Source of the DNA: Colwellia sp. MB3u-41 | Lineage (GTDB): Bacteria > Pseudomonadota > Gammaproteobacteria > Enterobacterales > Alteromonadaceae | Assembly (NCBI RefSeq): GCF_014076845.1 | Contig: NZ_JACGUT010000085.1 | Location: forward strand, 1 to 52,477 | Direction: 5' to 3' | DNA: 52,477 nt | Shown here: piece after piece, positions 8,953-18,829 of the stretch | Layout of the letters: each line of letters begins with the position of its first letter | Numbering within the stretch: position 1 is the stretch's first letter | Program-made: the position numbers and the translations under genes | Notes under the pieces: model-generated | The model's database searches: none | Seen by the model: the letters and a program-made list of their open reading frames with translations, nothing else | Told to the model about the DNA's origin: nothing

Positions 8953-8961
8953 CTACGCACA

Positions 8962-9209
8962 ATGGCGACCTTTCATAGAACCTAAAAACCGCCCAGCGTG
9001 AGTATATAGTAAAAACATGTCTATCTAAGCTTAGTGGCAATAGTGATCATCAATGGTCAATCTCATTTGGTGATTAGTAATATCAATCATTATGCGCAGT
9101 CACTTCTTTACTCCACTGCATGCGGCAACTCAATAACGAGTCGATCACATTTTAGAGCGATGATGTCATTTTTCACAAGAACACCCATTTAGTTCGCGCT
9201 TAAACTAAC
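8962..9209. other. Non-coding DNA right of the IS4 element
   Basis: I see no gene. This is the other half of the intergenic region split by the insertion sequence. It lies downstream of recX, which is transcribed towards it. Confidence 0.5.
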
Positions 9210-9761
9210 TTATTCTTCGTCAGGCGTATAAGTAATGGCTTTATTAGCAATTGAATATGAAAACCCTTTGGTGGCTGTTAAATGACGTAGAGCTTTTTGC
9301 TTTAACTTTATATCTGAGATAGGTTCTTCGCCAAACTTTCTTATTTTTAGCGCTAATGCTTTATCAAAATAATCATCTTCTGTGGTTTCAAGTTCGTTTA
9401 CGCAGTCATTAATCGTTGCTGATTGAAAACCTTTTGCGTAAAGCTTCTCTTTTATTTTATTTGGACCTATCTTACTCTCGGCAAGACTCATCGTGAGCCT
9501 TTTTGCATAACGGGCATCGTCTATAATTTCATGTTCAATTAAATAATCTAGGGCGGTTTGATTAAACTGTGTATCCTCTTTAAATAACAAATTTGCTTTT
9601 TGCAGTAAAGATTTTGCTGAATAATCGCCATATCTCTCGATCATCCACATCATATATGATTGAACGCGTTTATAAGAAATCTCTTGAGGCTTCGTACTTT
9701 TTTTACTTTTATTGTTATACATACCGTTACTTTTTATTAATGAACGTATATCGTTCAACAT
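9210..9761 (-). CDS. recX: RecX-family regulator of RecA
   Basis: This 183-residue protein has the repeated three-helix pattern of RecX, including the signature region IDDARYAKRL (about residue 80) and the segment GPNKIKEKLYAKGF. The C-terminal repeat is KQKALRHLTATKGFSYSIANKAI. RecX binds RecA filaments and usually limits their extension. It is a little longer than typical (about 150-165 aa) because of an N-terminal extension; an internal ATG at codon 14 would shorten it. In most bacteria recX lies beside recA; here recA is not adjacent. I see no LexA box upstream. It is divergent from radA. Confidence 0.85.
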   Translation of the reverse strand: MLNDIRSLIKSNGMYNNKSKKSTKPQEISYKRVQSYMMWMIERYGDYSAKSLLQKANLLFKEDTQFNQTALDYLIEHEIIDDARYAKRLTMSLAESKIGPNKIKEKLYAKGFQSATINDCVNELETTEDDYFDKALALKIRKFGEEPISDIKLKQKALRHLTATKGFSYSIANKAITYTPDEE

Positions 9762-10157
9762 TCAACTGAAACACCCTAGAACTGATGTTTTTACATTAAA
9801 ATCGCAGTAATATACTACCACGCTTTCAATGCTCTTAGTGTTCACCTAAGTTTCTAGTACATAATAATACCTTTAAGCAAAATGTAATCAATTAAAACCA
9901 ACAGCATATAAATGTCATTCTACTTTATGTAATGGGCAACCAAGCGCGCTAAATTGAAAGCGATATATAAATCACTTATATTGACAAAGACTATATTTTT
10001 GCTTCTTCACCTGAGCTTGTGGTTAAATGCGCATCAGGAATTGGAATAAACTCATAACTTGTCAATCGATTGATCGTGTTGACTCTACTGACTTTCTCGT
10101 TAAACAATATAACTAGCGCGAAATAATAACCCTCACAAATACATTATTAAGAATATT
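9762..10157. other. Divergent intergenic region between recX and radA
   Basis: About 400 bp with no gene. It must contain the promoters of recX (minus) and radA (plus), but I cannot pick convincing -35/-10 pairs. No CTGT-N8-ACAG LexA box is present. Confidence 0.5.
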
Positions 10158-11534
10158 ATGGCAAAAGATAAAACAACTTATGTTTGCACTGAGTGTGGTG
10201 AAAATCATCCTCGATGGTTAGGTCAATGTTCAAGTTGTTCGGCTTGGAACAGCATTACAGAATTTAAAGAGTCCAAGGTTATAACACAGCGCACACCGAG
10301 TAAAAACGCTCACCGAGGTTACTCTAAAGAAGATGCAAAAATAGATAAATTGAGTGAAGTCTCTGATATGGACTTAACTCGATTTGATACCGGTAGTTCT
10401 GAATTCAATCGAGTGTTGGGCGGTGGTATTGTTGAAGGGTCTGTTATTCTTGTAGCAGGCGACCCGGGGGCGGGTAAAAGTACATTGTTGTTAAAAACAT
10501 GCGCTCATTTAAGCCAAATCGGTAAATCTTTATACACCTCAGGTGAAGAATCTAAAGGTCAGGTAAGAGACCGAGGCTTAAGATTACAAGCCGACATTTC
10601 TAAAATTGACATAATGAACTCCGGTGACGTTGAGCTTATCTGTAATGTCATGGTCACCGACGGTTATAAGTTCCTGGTTGTTGATTCTATCCAGACGGCA
10701 TTTATTAGTTCACTGCCCAATTCTCCTGGCGGTGTTACTCAAGTCAAAGAATCAGCGGCTATGCTAAACCGGCTAGCGAAAGAGCATGGTGTTACCGTTA
10801 TATTAGTTTGTCATGTTTCTAAATCCGGAGATATGGCTGGGCCTAGAGTACTTGAGCACATTGGCGATTGCATGTGTAAAATAGAGCCTGAAGCTGACAG
10901 TAAATACCGAACACTTAGAACCTCTAAAAACCGATTTGGTGACACCACAGAAATAGCCACTTTCGCCATGACAGCCAAAGGTATGCAAGATGTTGTAAAC
11001 CCGTCGGCCATCTTTTTGGATAAAGATGGTGCTGAATCGAGTGGAAATATGGCCTATGCATCAAATGATACCGGCAGAACTTTATTAATCAATATACAAT
11101 CACTTGTTACTGAGTCTCAGGCTGAGAACCCTATTAGAGGTGGTGTCGGCTTTGATTATAAACGCATGCAAATGCTGTTAGCCATATTGAGAAGTCGTAT
11201 GGGAGTCAATATTGGTGGTAATGATATTTACGTAAACGTGGTCTCAGGTGTTAATTTAACCAAAGATGTTGGCTCGGATCTGCCTTTGATCCTCGCAATG
11301 ATATCTTCATCAAGAGAACATAAATTTTCGGTCAATACTATCGCCTTTGGAGAAATAGGTTTAGACGGCAGTATAAGACCCGTGCCTTCAGGTGAAGAGC
11401 GTGTTAAAGAAGCTATTCGTAACGACTTTAAAGTTATTATATTACCTAAACGTAATTACAATAAACGTTTAGAAACTAAAGGCGTTACCTTGATACCCGT
11501 ATCTCATGTTAAAGACGTGCTAGAAATTTTCTAA
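10158..11534 (+). CDS. radA: DNA repair protein RadA (Sms)
   Basis: This 458-residue RecA-like ATPase works as a branch-migration helicase in homologous recombination. The N-terminal zinc ribbon is Cys10-Cys13-Cys24-Cys27, the Walker A loop is GDPGAGKST (101-109), and the RadA-specific KNRFG motif is at 257-261. A Lon-protease-like C-terminal domain without protease activity follows, ending in the GLDGSIRPVPSGEERVKEA segment. Length matches E. coli RadA (460 aa). It stands alone with recX divergent upstream. A usual genomic partner such as serB is absent here, so it may be a second copy or a relocated gene. Confidence 0.93.
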   Translation: MAKDKTTYVCTECGENHPRWLGQCSSCSAWNSITEFKESKVITQRTPSKNAHRGYSKEDAKIDKLSEVSDMDLTRFDTGSSEFNRVLGGGIVEGSVILVAGDPGAGKSTLLLKTCAHLSQIGKSLYTSGEESKGQVRDRGLRLQADISKIDIMNSGDVELICNVMVTDGYKFLVVDSIQTAFISSLPNSPGGVTQVKESAAMLNRLAKEHGVTVILVCHVSKSGDMAGPRVLEHIGDCMCKIEPEADSKYRTLRTSKNRFGDTTEIATFAMTAKGMQDVVNPSAIFLDKDGAESSGNMAYASNDTGRTLLINIQSLVTESQAENPIRGGVGFDYKRMQMLLAILRSRMGVNIGGNDIYVNVVSGVNLTKDVGSDLPLILAMISSSREHKFSVNTIAFGEIGLDGSIRPVPSGEERVKEAIRNDFKVIILPKRNYNKRLETKGVTLIPVSHVKDVLEIF

Positions 11535-11772
11535 CACTAGTCTTTGTACGTAAAAATAAAGATCATCAACCTAGTTAACTAATAATTAAGTTTGCTGATC
11601 TCTGTTTTTGTGATGAATAGTAGATGCTGTATCTTATATAAAAAAAGATGATGACAATGGTTGGAGTATGAAAAATCTCGGTATTTCATCACGCTACTTA
11701 TAAAGGCGTATCACTCTTTTGGCCTGTTTTATTATTGAAGATAAAAAATTAGGGGTAAAATAGCGTTAAATA
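11535..11772. other. Intergenic region between radA and the HNH pseudogene
   Basis: No gene seen. A weak inverted repeat (AGATCA...TGATCT) just after radA, followed by a short T-rich stretch, may act as a poor terminator. Confidence 0.35.
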
Positions 11773-13478
11773 CTACCACTCAGTCAACTGCTGCATTTCT
11801 TTCAATCGACCGCGTTGCATAACTAGAGCTTCAAACAAATCATCTACCGATGAGTTATCTGAACTTAGTCCAGGCAATGCTATGCTCGCCTCAGCAAAGA
11901 AACATTGGCTTTATTAACTTTTTAATAACATTACAGGCTCTACTCTTTTTAACAAGGCTGGTTGTTTGGTTAAAGCCGTGGAGTCATCAAGCCAAGCAAT
12001 TTGCCACCAGTGTTGAATGCTTGCTTTTGCCTGTTTAAGTTTTTGCTCTGTCGGGAGTCGATCACTTTTTTGGTTGTTAATACGGCTGTCAGTTGGCAGC
12101 AAATTCCATAAGTCGTTATTAGGCCAACGAGCAAAAGGCATACTATGGTCAATATCATATTGTTGCTTTAATGACTTTTGCGACCAAACACATCGGGTCT
12201 GCTCTTGTGCTGGCAAGACCTCTTTTAGCGGCTCAAAACGATTACCTACTTCAGTTGTTGTCGACTTAGGCTCTAACCAGTTTAGGGCTTGGTGCAAATG
12301 GTATTGGTTTTCAAGCGATTTATAATGACTATTGCCCGCATAACTTGCCATGGTTTTTACCCACTCACTAACGAGTACAGGCTCAATCTAACAAGCATAA
12401 CGATAAAAGGCTAACCACGTTGCTTCTGGCAATGAGAATTCGCCCCACGGTGCTAGTGTTTGTAAATCAAGAAATATACTCTCTTTAGGCTTGACTGTTT
12501 TACTGGCAACCTCGAAAACAGATTTGTGACTATTGGGCTGAGTAATAAAGCGACACGGTATTGTTTTAATGTTGCTAACAGCGGATGTAATTGTTTTGTG
12601 CAGTGCTATGGCATCATCACCGGTAAATAAATTACCAATACAATAATCAGAAGCGGTTCGATGCGTTAACTTATGCCCCCATTAGCTTTCATAAAGCCCA
12701 TGTTGGGACTTTTATTGGGGGTTTGAAATATCTTATGTGTATCAATTAAGTCTTTATATTGATGACACCAATAAAGAGCAATTAAGCCAACAGGCAATAT
12801 AACGCGATCGCCCTCTTGCCTGAGCACAGCGCCAGAGTGACCGTCTGCAATACGCAATACACTATTAACAAGGCAAACTCATGGGTAGCTGATTTACCCT
12901 CGTTTACAGCTACGTGGCGAATAAATGGAAATGCGCCCGTACCTTAGTTCATCCGCACAACCGTTATGTATTTTACGCGTTAGGCGTTCTTCGTCTGTTT
13001 GTCCGTGTCGAAGTGATATAACCAGCTTTCCATCTGGCTTTAATAGATTAGCCAGTTTACGAATTGAGCGAGCACAATCACTTATTGGAATATGCATCCA
13101 TACTGCGCTAAGTAGTATTAAATCAAAACTGACTTCTTATTTAGTAATAATGCTTAATGCGGGTAATGAGTTAGTAATCCACTTTACATTGAGACACGAT
13201 GTATGACGTGCTCCAAGCTCTGCCAGTATATTTGCAGGCTCAACCGCAAACACTTGAAGTTGTTCTCATCATTATGAGTTTTTATCGCACATTCGGTGAT
13301 GTACTTAGCATATCGACCTAACCCAGCACCAATATCGAGAATACGCGCATAAGGATTATTATAGTACCCCACAATAATTGGGACCAGCTTTGAAAGACCT
13401 CTTCGAAAGATTTTGAAAGGTATTGTTGGGCTAATTTATTAGCATTGTCATTATAAAATTGTAGTGCCAATTACATCA
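11773..13478 (-). pseudogene. Broken SAM methyltransferase-HNH endonuclease gene
   Basis: Read right to left in several frames, this is one decayed gene. The N-terminal part (about 13470-13180) has QFYNDNANKLAQQYLSKSFE and then, after a frameshift, ARILDIGAGLGRYAKYITE, the SAM-binding loop of a class I methyltransferase. MHIPISDCARSIRKLANLLK and LVISLRHGQTDEER (13097-12960) continue that domain. A linker (FPFIRHVAVNEGKSATHEFA, about 12930-12870) follows. The C-terminal part carries an HNH centre (YDIDHSMPFARWPNNDLWN, then NNQKSDRLPT, 12190-12040) and ends LKEMQQLTEW at 11773. There is a TAG at 12390-12388 and at least four frameshifts. Some residues after CADELR seem deleted. From memory, related proteins join these two parts, so it may be a single fused gene; it could also be two adjacent genes. 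Confidence 0.75.
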
Positions 13479-13665
13479 TCCTAATGCGCCCTGCTGTGCA
13501 ACTTCATCCTTGTTACTTTTTAATTAGTTGTCATCATGTAAGAATACGGCATTAGATCCTCAAAAGAAAAAACACTCATCATACAACATTTTTATCATGC
13601 TACATTTATAGTTAATTGTCTCTAATCACCTGTAAGGTAATTAATTGTATTTGGTCAACTATAAC

Positions 13666-14271
13666 TTAGCTAAGTAATGCTAGATATTCCGCACCTGAAG
13701 ATGAATAAAGCCAAATTAAAGCACCAATGTTAATAGTAAGGGTTATCCAAAAAACATTTTGAAATGCTTTTTTTGATGATTTATGTCTTAGCAGTTGTTG
13801 CGCTATTGCCGCACCTGCCCACCCACCAAAGAGTGAAAAAAGGTGCAAGGTACTTTCTTGAGTGCGCCATCCCCCTCGTTTTGCTGCTGATTTATCCAAA
13901 GCGTACGCAAAAAAAGTAATGACAATCATACCTAAATAACCCAATAATAAATATTTAGGGAATAGCCCAAAAAAATAAACAGCTATTATCGTTATTAGAA
14001 ATATGATCGCTAAATAAATAGAAAATTTATTGGCTTTTTTAGCTGAATTTTTCTTTAATTTTTCACCCGAAAAAGTAGCCTCGCTAACACAATAGCGTCC
14101 GGTTTTATCTTTGGCAACTGAAAAGGTAATGACATCGTTAATTTGTGGAGTACGACTTCTATTTGATAAGGCTGTTTTATGAATAAAAATATTGTCTCCA
14201 CCTCCGTTTGGTGTAATAAAGCCAAAGGCTTTATCTGCATTCCATTGAACAACTTTTCCTTTTAAACGCAT
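13666..14271 (-). CDS. Cold-shock domain plus DUF1294 membrane protein
   Basis: This 201-residue fusion has an N-terminal cold-shock domain (residues 1-68) with RNP1-like KAFGFIT and RNP2-like NIFIHKTAL motifs that bind single-stranded nucleic acid. After a short basic linker come three or four membrane helices of the DUF1294 family (about 85-200). These contain the conserved AYALDKSAAKRGGWRTQESTLH segment and SLFGGWAGA. The role of the fusion is unknown; the architecture is common in gammaproteobacteria and suggests an RNA- or DNA-binding domain tethered to the inner membrane. The ribosome-binding site AAGGATG precedes the ATG. A triple AACTGGC repeat (7-bp unit) lies in the leader near 14285. 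Confidence 0.9.
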   Translation of the reverse strand: MRLKGKVVQWNADKAFGFITPNGGGDNIFIHKTALSNRSRTPQINDVITFSVAKDKTGRYCVSEATFSGEKLKKNSAKKANKFSIYLAIIFLITIIAVYFFGLFPKYLLLGYLGMIVITFFAYALDKSAAKRGGWRTQESTLHLFSLFGGWAGAAIAQQLLRHKSSKKAFQNVFWITLTINIGALIWLYSSSGAEYLALLS

Positions 14272-14284
14272 TTATTCATCCTTG

Positions 14285-14308
14285 AACTGGCAACTGGCAA
14301 CTGGCAAC
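14285..14308. repeat. Three 7-bp tandem repeats upstream of the CSD-DUF1294 gene
   Basis: AACTGGC occurs three times in tandem, about 15 bp before the ATG of the minus-strand gene, in what should be its leader. Slippage could vary the copy number. Confidence 0.8.
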
Positions 14309-14452
14309 TAATTATAGTAGCACCTAAAATATAACTTATTGCTTTTACTTATGAAACCTTATTATCTTATTCGTTAACAGCTAAGAAACTCATTGATCAA
14401 TTTATACTGAAATATTTTCAAACTACAGGTGTTCATAACTATTTCGCATTAT

Positions 14453-17368
14453 TTAACTCACCAATTCTGGCCATTTTATTTTGGCGGTATCGAGACCATT
14501 TTTACAGCTCATTGGTTCATTACCTTTATAGTTTCTACATCCCCAAAACTCACCACGTTTACTTGAGCGCAACACCATTTCAGCATGACATTCTTTACAC
14601 GTCGGTATGACACCTTTACAGGCATCATTCAAACAAAACTTAAAACCTGGGTGACGTTTTCGCGTCATTGGACTTTGGCAGCTAGCACAGGGTTCCTCTT
14701 TATGCTCGCAGCGAGGAAAGTGTGTACATGAATAAAAATCGCCAAAGCGCCCTGTTCGTTTCTTTAAGATGCCTGTTTCACAAACCAAGCAGTTGATCTC
14801 ATCTATAAATAATTGACTGGCTGTGCTGTCAAATTCATCAAGTTCGATGTTATGACCGCTGGCAAGCTCTTTAACAAAACAGCTTGCTTCAGTCATATCG
14901 GCAATAACATAAACCCTATCTTTAGCCCTCGTTAGGGCAACATAAAATAATCGTCGTTCCTCGGCATAAGCAAAGGCTTCTTTTTTCGCGAGTAAGGCGT
15001 CAAGTAAGGCTGGTGTTATTTTTTCTGAAGGGAAACCATGAGCACCTTTTTTGAGTCCAAGAATAATGACATAATCAGCTTCCTTTCCTTTAGAAGCATG
15101 AAAAGATTGAGATTCAATAGTTAATAGCGGATATTGATTATTTAACCGATTAAGATCGACTTTATCTGGTAATTGAAACCAAAAACGCGCTAATAAGTAA
15201 ACACTCACGGTTTTACACGCTTTAGCTGAAATAGCCGCTAAAACATCATCGATTGCACCATTAGCCATTTCATCAACAATACCTTTTTTTGAAGAGTTGA
15301 GTGCGCCATTCTCTCGTTTAAGTAATGAAACTGCAGGTGCTTTAACTTGTTTTAATGATTTTATTTTTTTCTTAATTTGTGCTGGATTTTGGCTAATAAA
15401 GTCTGTTGCCACCTTGCCTATTTGGTTATTAAATCGAAAGGTTTGGTCTAAAGCTGATTGAGTGGTAACGCCAAAGTAATGAGCAAACCCTGTGGTCAAG
15501 GTAATGTCAGCGCCACTAAAGCGATATATCGCCTGCCAATCATCACCAACAGCAAAAACTGAACAGGCTTTATTATTGTCACGTAAGGCTTTAACTAACC
15601 GTGCTCTTGGCTCCGATACATCTTGAAATTCATCGACCATGATGTAACGCCATGGCGAATTAAATTTACCCCCCTGCACATACGCTAATGCTTTATTAAT
15701 CATATCTTCAAAATCAATTTCAGCGCGAGATGTTAAGTGTTCATCATAAGCGGTTAAAATCGGTTTAAGCAACGTTAAAGCTTTTGTAGTCTGCTTTTGA
15801 TCAGAAGAATTTATGATCACATTATTTTCTAACGAATGGTCTAAACACGCGGCTTTATAAAGTCCTACTAGCTGACAAAACATTTGGGCAAGTGTTGTTA
15901 TCCGCCCACTTTCTTTTAAATTTTCGAGTATCGCTTCATCAGGGAGTAAGTCAAATTTAACTTGATGAGCATTAAAAAATGATTCTAAAGCGCTAATTAA
16001 CTGCCCTTTTTTATGCTGAGCATAGGTAAATTCAAGACAAAGAGTGTTAAATTTTTTATGGGTGTCTCGTTTCCACTCAATAGAGGTGTGATATTCACTT
16101 TTATTGATGTAAGGCGCTGTATTCCCGTTCTCATCTACCCCGTAATATTCAATATAAACATTAAGCTCAGGTAGAAAAAAGTCTGGTTGGTATTGTCTGC
16201 GCTCGATTGTTTTTACATCATGAACGTAGCTCGCTTCATACTGGTATTCTATACCGTGGTTAAATAACCAATTGGCAATATAGAGCTCACCAAAACTTTT
16301 AACCTTCTCTCCTTTTAAACTACGAATATCATTATCATTTAAATATTGGTAATACTCACCTAGGCTTTTAAAGTCAGAATCATTACGTTCAACGTAATAG
16401 TATTTACTGAAATACTCTATAATAAGTTGACGATATTGGGCCTGCTCATTAATCAAGGTTTCAAAACATCTTTGGATCCACTTAGCTTTTGCTTTTTCAT
16501 CTTCGGCGAATACCGATAAACTAGGCTTTTTTCCCTCAACTTGAGCAATAATATTAAGGCCTAAACGATGAAAGGTCGTTGCACTAATTTTATTAGTCGA
16601 TAATTTTTCTTTTATTCTTGTATCCATTTCATCAGCCGCTTTTCGGCCATAAGCTAATAATAAAATGTCACTATGCTGCGCTTGTTGGCTGTTAAGTAAA
16701 TAACCGGCTCGGCCAACCATCACACTGGTTTTACCTGTTCCTGCGCCAGCTAACAACAAGTTATTATTATTGTCGATAATACAGGCCCGCCGTTGACATA
16801 ACGTTAAAGGATTAGACTCGACACGATCAAAAAAGGCTTGGTGGGCTTGAAGCTGTTGCTTGATATAACGTTCACGACAATCGTCTATAGCCTGCTCTTG
16901 CCAGTGATGGTAATTCGACAGCTGCTGCAGCTGCTTATCAACCAAGGGCAGTGCTTTGCTGGTGTTAATCCAAGGAAACCAACGTTTGAGTTCTTTATTG
17001 ACTAATGACTGAGTAACATCAATAGTTGACTGACGTAAATAGCGAGTGGTAATAATTTTTTTGATGGACGTTAATAAGGCCTCAACTGGCTTAATATTGG
17101 CTAACGCCCAAAGTTTATCACACTGACTCTTCTGTTCGCGTTTAGCATTGAAAGCAAGCATACTAAAAGCATAACTTTTATCTGCCGTTTCCAATGTCAT
17201 TATGTACCCAAAAAAGCTGATATGAAACATTGGCGGTGTTATGAGTTCTTGCCATTTAATTTGGCTTAAGGTCTTTTCAACATCAATAGATAAGCCGATC
17301 TCAGTAATATTAATTTTCGTATTTTTACCAATAAAGCGCCCAAAAACACTTGAAGATATACATTTCAT
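14453..17368 (-). CDS. UvrD/helicase IV-like helicase with nuclease-like insert and zinc ribbons
   Basis: This 971-residue superfamily 1A helicase unwinds DNA 3' to 5'. Walker A is AGAGTGKT (207-214), motif II is VDEFQD (578-583), motif III is GDDWQAIYRFSGAD, and motifs V-VI are SFHASKGKEADYV and EERRLFYVALTRAKDR. The first 200 residues resemble the HelD (helicase IV) N-terminal domain. Between motifs Ia and II, residues about 355-445 form an insert with the order GE361, QPDF (D396), VYIEYYG and WKRDTHKK, like PD-(D/E)XK/Vsr-type nuclease folds. The C-terminus has several Cys4 topoisomerase-type zinc ribbons (about 860-960). It is longer than E. coli HelD (684 aa). It is probably a DNA repair or recombination helicase. 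It stands alone. Confidence 0.88.
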   Translation of the reverse strand: MKCISSSVFGRFIGKNTKINITEIGLSIDVEKTLSQIKWQELITPPMFHISFFGYIMTLETADKSYAFSMLAFNAKREQKSQCDKLWALANIKPVEALLTSIKKIITTRYLRQSTIDVTQSLVNKELKRWFPWINTSKALPLVDKQLQQLSNYHHWQEQAIDDCRERYIKQQLQAHQAFFDRVESNPLTLCQRRACIIDNNNNLLLAGAGTGKTSVMVGRAGYLLNSQQAQHSDILLLAYGRKAADEMDTRIKEKLSTNKISATTFHRLGLNIIAQVEGKKPSLSVFAEDEKAKAKWIQRCFETLINEQAQYRQLIIEYFSKYYYVERNDSDFKSLGEYYQYLNDNDIRSLKGEKVKSFGELYIANWLFNHGIEYQYEASYVHDVKTIERRQYQPDFFLPELNVYIEYYGVDENGNTAPYINKSEYHTSIEWKRDTHKKFNTLCLEFTYAQHKKGQLISALESFFNAHQVKFDLLPDEAILENLKESGRITTLAQMFCQLVGLYKAACLDHSLENNVIINSSDQKQTTKALTLLKPILTAYDEHLTSRAEIDFEDMINKALAYVQGGKFNSPWRYIMVDEFQDVSEPRARLVKALRDNNKACSVFAVGDDWQAIYRFSGADITLTTGFAHYFGVTTQSALDQTFRFNNQIGKVATDFISQNPAQIKKKIKSLKQVKAPAVSLLKRENGALNSSKKGIVDEMANGAIDDVLAAISAKACKTVSVYLLARFWFQLPDKVDLNRLNNQYPLLTIESQSFHASKGKEADYVIILGLKKGAHGFPSEKITPALLDALLAKKEAFAYAEERRLFYVALTRAKDRVYVIADMTEASCFVKELASGHNIELDEFDSTASQLFIDEINCLVCETGILKKRTGRFGDFYSCTHFPRCEHKEEPCASCQSPMTRKRHPGFKFCLNDACKGVIPTCKECHAEMVLRSSKRGEFWGCRNYKGNEPMSCKNGLDTAKIKWPELVS

Positions 17369-17699
17369 TTACAGCACAAACCTAGATATAGAAAAATTCG
17401 ACTTACCCTAAGCTGTAATTCTACCACTAGTCTAAAGGTAATTCTGTGTTCAGCAGACCAAATTTCATATACGCTCAACAAATACTCGCGTTTAAATTTT
17501 ATAAAATAATAATCTACCGCTGATCTGTTTGTTATTTATCCCCTCTGCATTAACCATATAATTTTTTTGGCTACTGAGGCTGCTCATATTAGATATAACA
17601 ATTAACAAGAAACAATTAACAAGACACTCATCTTAAATTGAACAAGTTTTACCTTTGTACTAAGCTAAAGTAACCAAGCTATTTTATCTTAGGTGAGTT
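17369..17699. other. Non-coding region upstream of the REP transposase
   Basis: No gene is visible in this AT-rich stretch. It contains a 14-bp tandem duplication, AACAATTAACAAGA, at 17597-17610 and 17611-17624. The spacer separates the divergent helicase and transposase genes, so both promoters should be here. Confidence 0.6.
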
Positions 17700-18674
17700 A
17701 TGCCCACACCAAGGAAACAACAAATCAGTTTAGTAGACACTCCTTATTACCATTGTGTGGCGCGTTGTGTTCGACGCGCTTTCTTATGTGGTGAAGATAC
17801 CTTTTCAGGTCAAAGCTTTGAGCACCGGCGAGATTGGGTGGAAGACAAACTCCATTTTCTAACGCAAGTTTTTGCGATTGAGGTTTGTGCCTATGCGGTG
17901 ATGAGTAATCACTATCATGTGGTGTTATTTATTGATGAAGAAAAAGCGAAGCAGTGGACAATGACTGACGTACTTGTGCGCTGGCACCGCATACACAAAG
18001 GTACGTTACTGACCAAACAATATTGCAACGGTGAGCGCTTAGCTCAACCCTTACTTGATGAGGTTAATGCAACCGCGGAGGTCTATCGAAAACGCCTGAT
18101 GAAAATCAGTTGGTTTATGGGGTATATCAATGAAAGTATTGCAAGAGCGGCTAACCAAGAAGATAACTGCACCGGTAGATTTTGGGAAGGACGCTTTAAA
18201 TCCCAAGCGTTATTGGATGAAGCTGCGCTAGCGTCTTGTATGGCCTATGTTGATTTAAACCCTATTCGAGCCAATATCGCAAAGACACCAGAGAGCTCTG
18301 CCCACACCAGCATAAAACTTCGTTGTAAAAAGGCAAGAAATGGCCTGCAGCCAAAGACCCTATTTCCCTTTATTGGTAACCCTAGAAAAAACACGCCAAA
18401 GGGTCTACCTTTTGAACTCGCCGACTACCTTCAATTAATTGCGTTAACTGGCCGCTGTATTAGCGGGGATAAAAGGGGTTTCATCGAACAAAAACAACCA
18501 GAGATACTCAAGCGATTAAATATTTCAGCGGACAACTGGTTAATCATCACCACCGAATTTAGAACACAATTTCATGGTGCTATCGGCCACGAAGATGTGT
18601 TGAGTGATTACTGCGACCATCAGCAATTAAAGCGACGACATAACTTAAGCCATTGTAATAAACTCTTTGCTTGA
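17700..18674 (+). CDS. REP-associated tyrosine (HUH) transposase, TnpA-REP type
   Basis: This 324-residue protein belongs to the Y1 HUH superfamily of single-stranded DNA nucleases. The metal-binding HxH is NHYHVV (His71, His73) and the likely nucleophile is Tyr142 in WFMGYINES. The conserved GRFWEGRFKSQAL and AYVDLNPIRAN segments that mark this branch follow. Such proteins are usually single-copy, domesticated, and process palindromic REP sequences rather than moving as an IS. No terminal repeats or obvious REP hairpins of the classic type flank it. A 52-bp tandem duplication lies 155 bp downstream. Confidence 0.88.
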   Translation: MPTPRKQQISLVDTPYYHCVARCVRRAFLCGEDTFSGQSFEHRRDWVEDKLHFLTQVFAIEVCAYAVMSNHYHVVLFIDEEKAKQWTMTDVLVRWHRIHKGTLLTKQYCNGERLAQPLLDEVNATAEVYRKRLMKISWFMGYINESIARAANQEDNCTGRFWEGRFKSQALLDEAALASCMAYVDLNPIRANIAKTPESSAHTSIKLRCKKARNGLQPKTLFPFIGNPRKNTPKGLPFELADYLQLIALTGRCISGDKRGFIEQKQPEILKRLNISADNWLIITTEFRTQFHGAIGHEDVLSDYCDHQQLKRRHNLSHCNKLFA

Positions 18675-18829
18675 AGACATTAAAAATAGGTGTAGATTAT
18701 GAACCCATGACTTTGGGTGAATAACCTTGCCAAAAAATTGTCATTTTGGAAGCAAATTGACTACATTTTCCTTTAACACACGAATATATTGTCAAAATAT
18801 CTCTTATAGGTGAGGACTCCATAAATGTT

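Noticed and set aside
9762-9830. A CTGATGTTTTTACAT sequence near recX that resembles a LexA box
   Set aside because: The second half site does not fit CTGT-N8-ACAG; the right-hand ACAG is absent.
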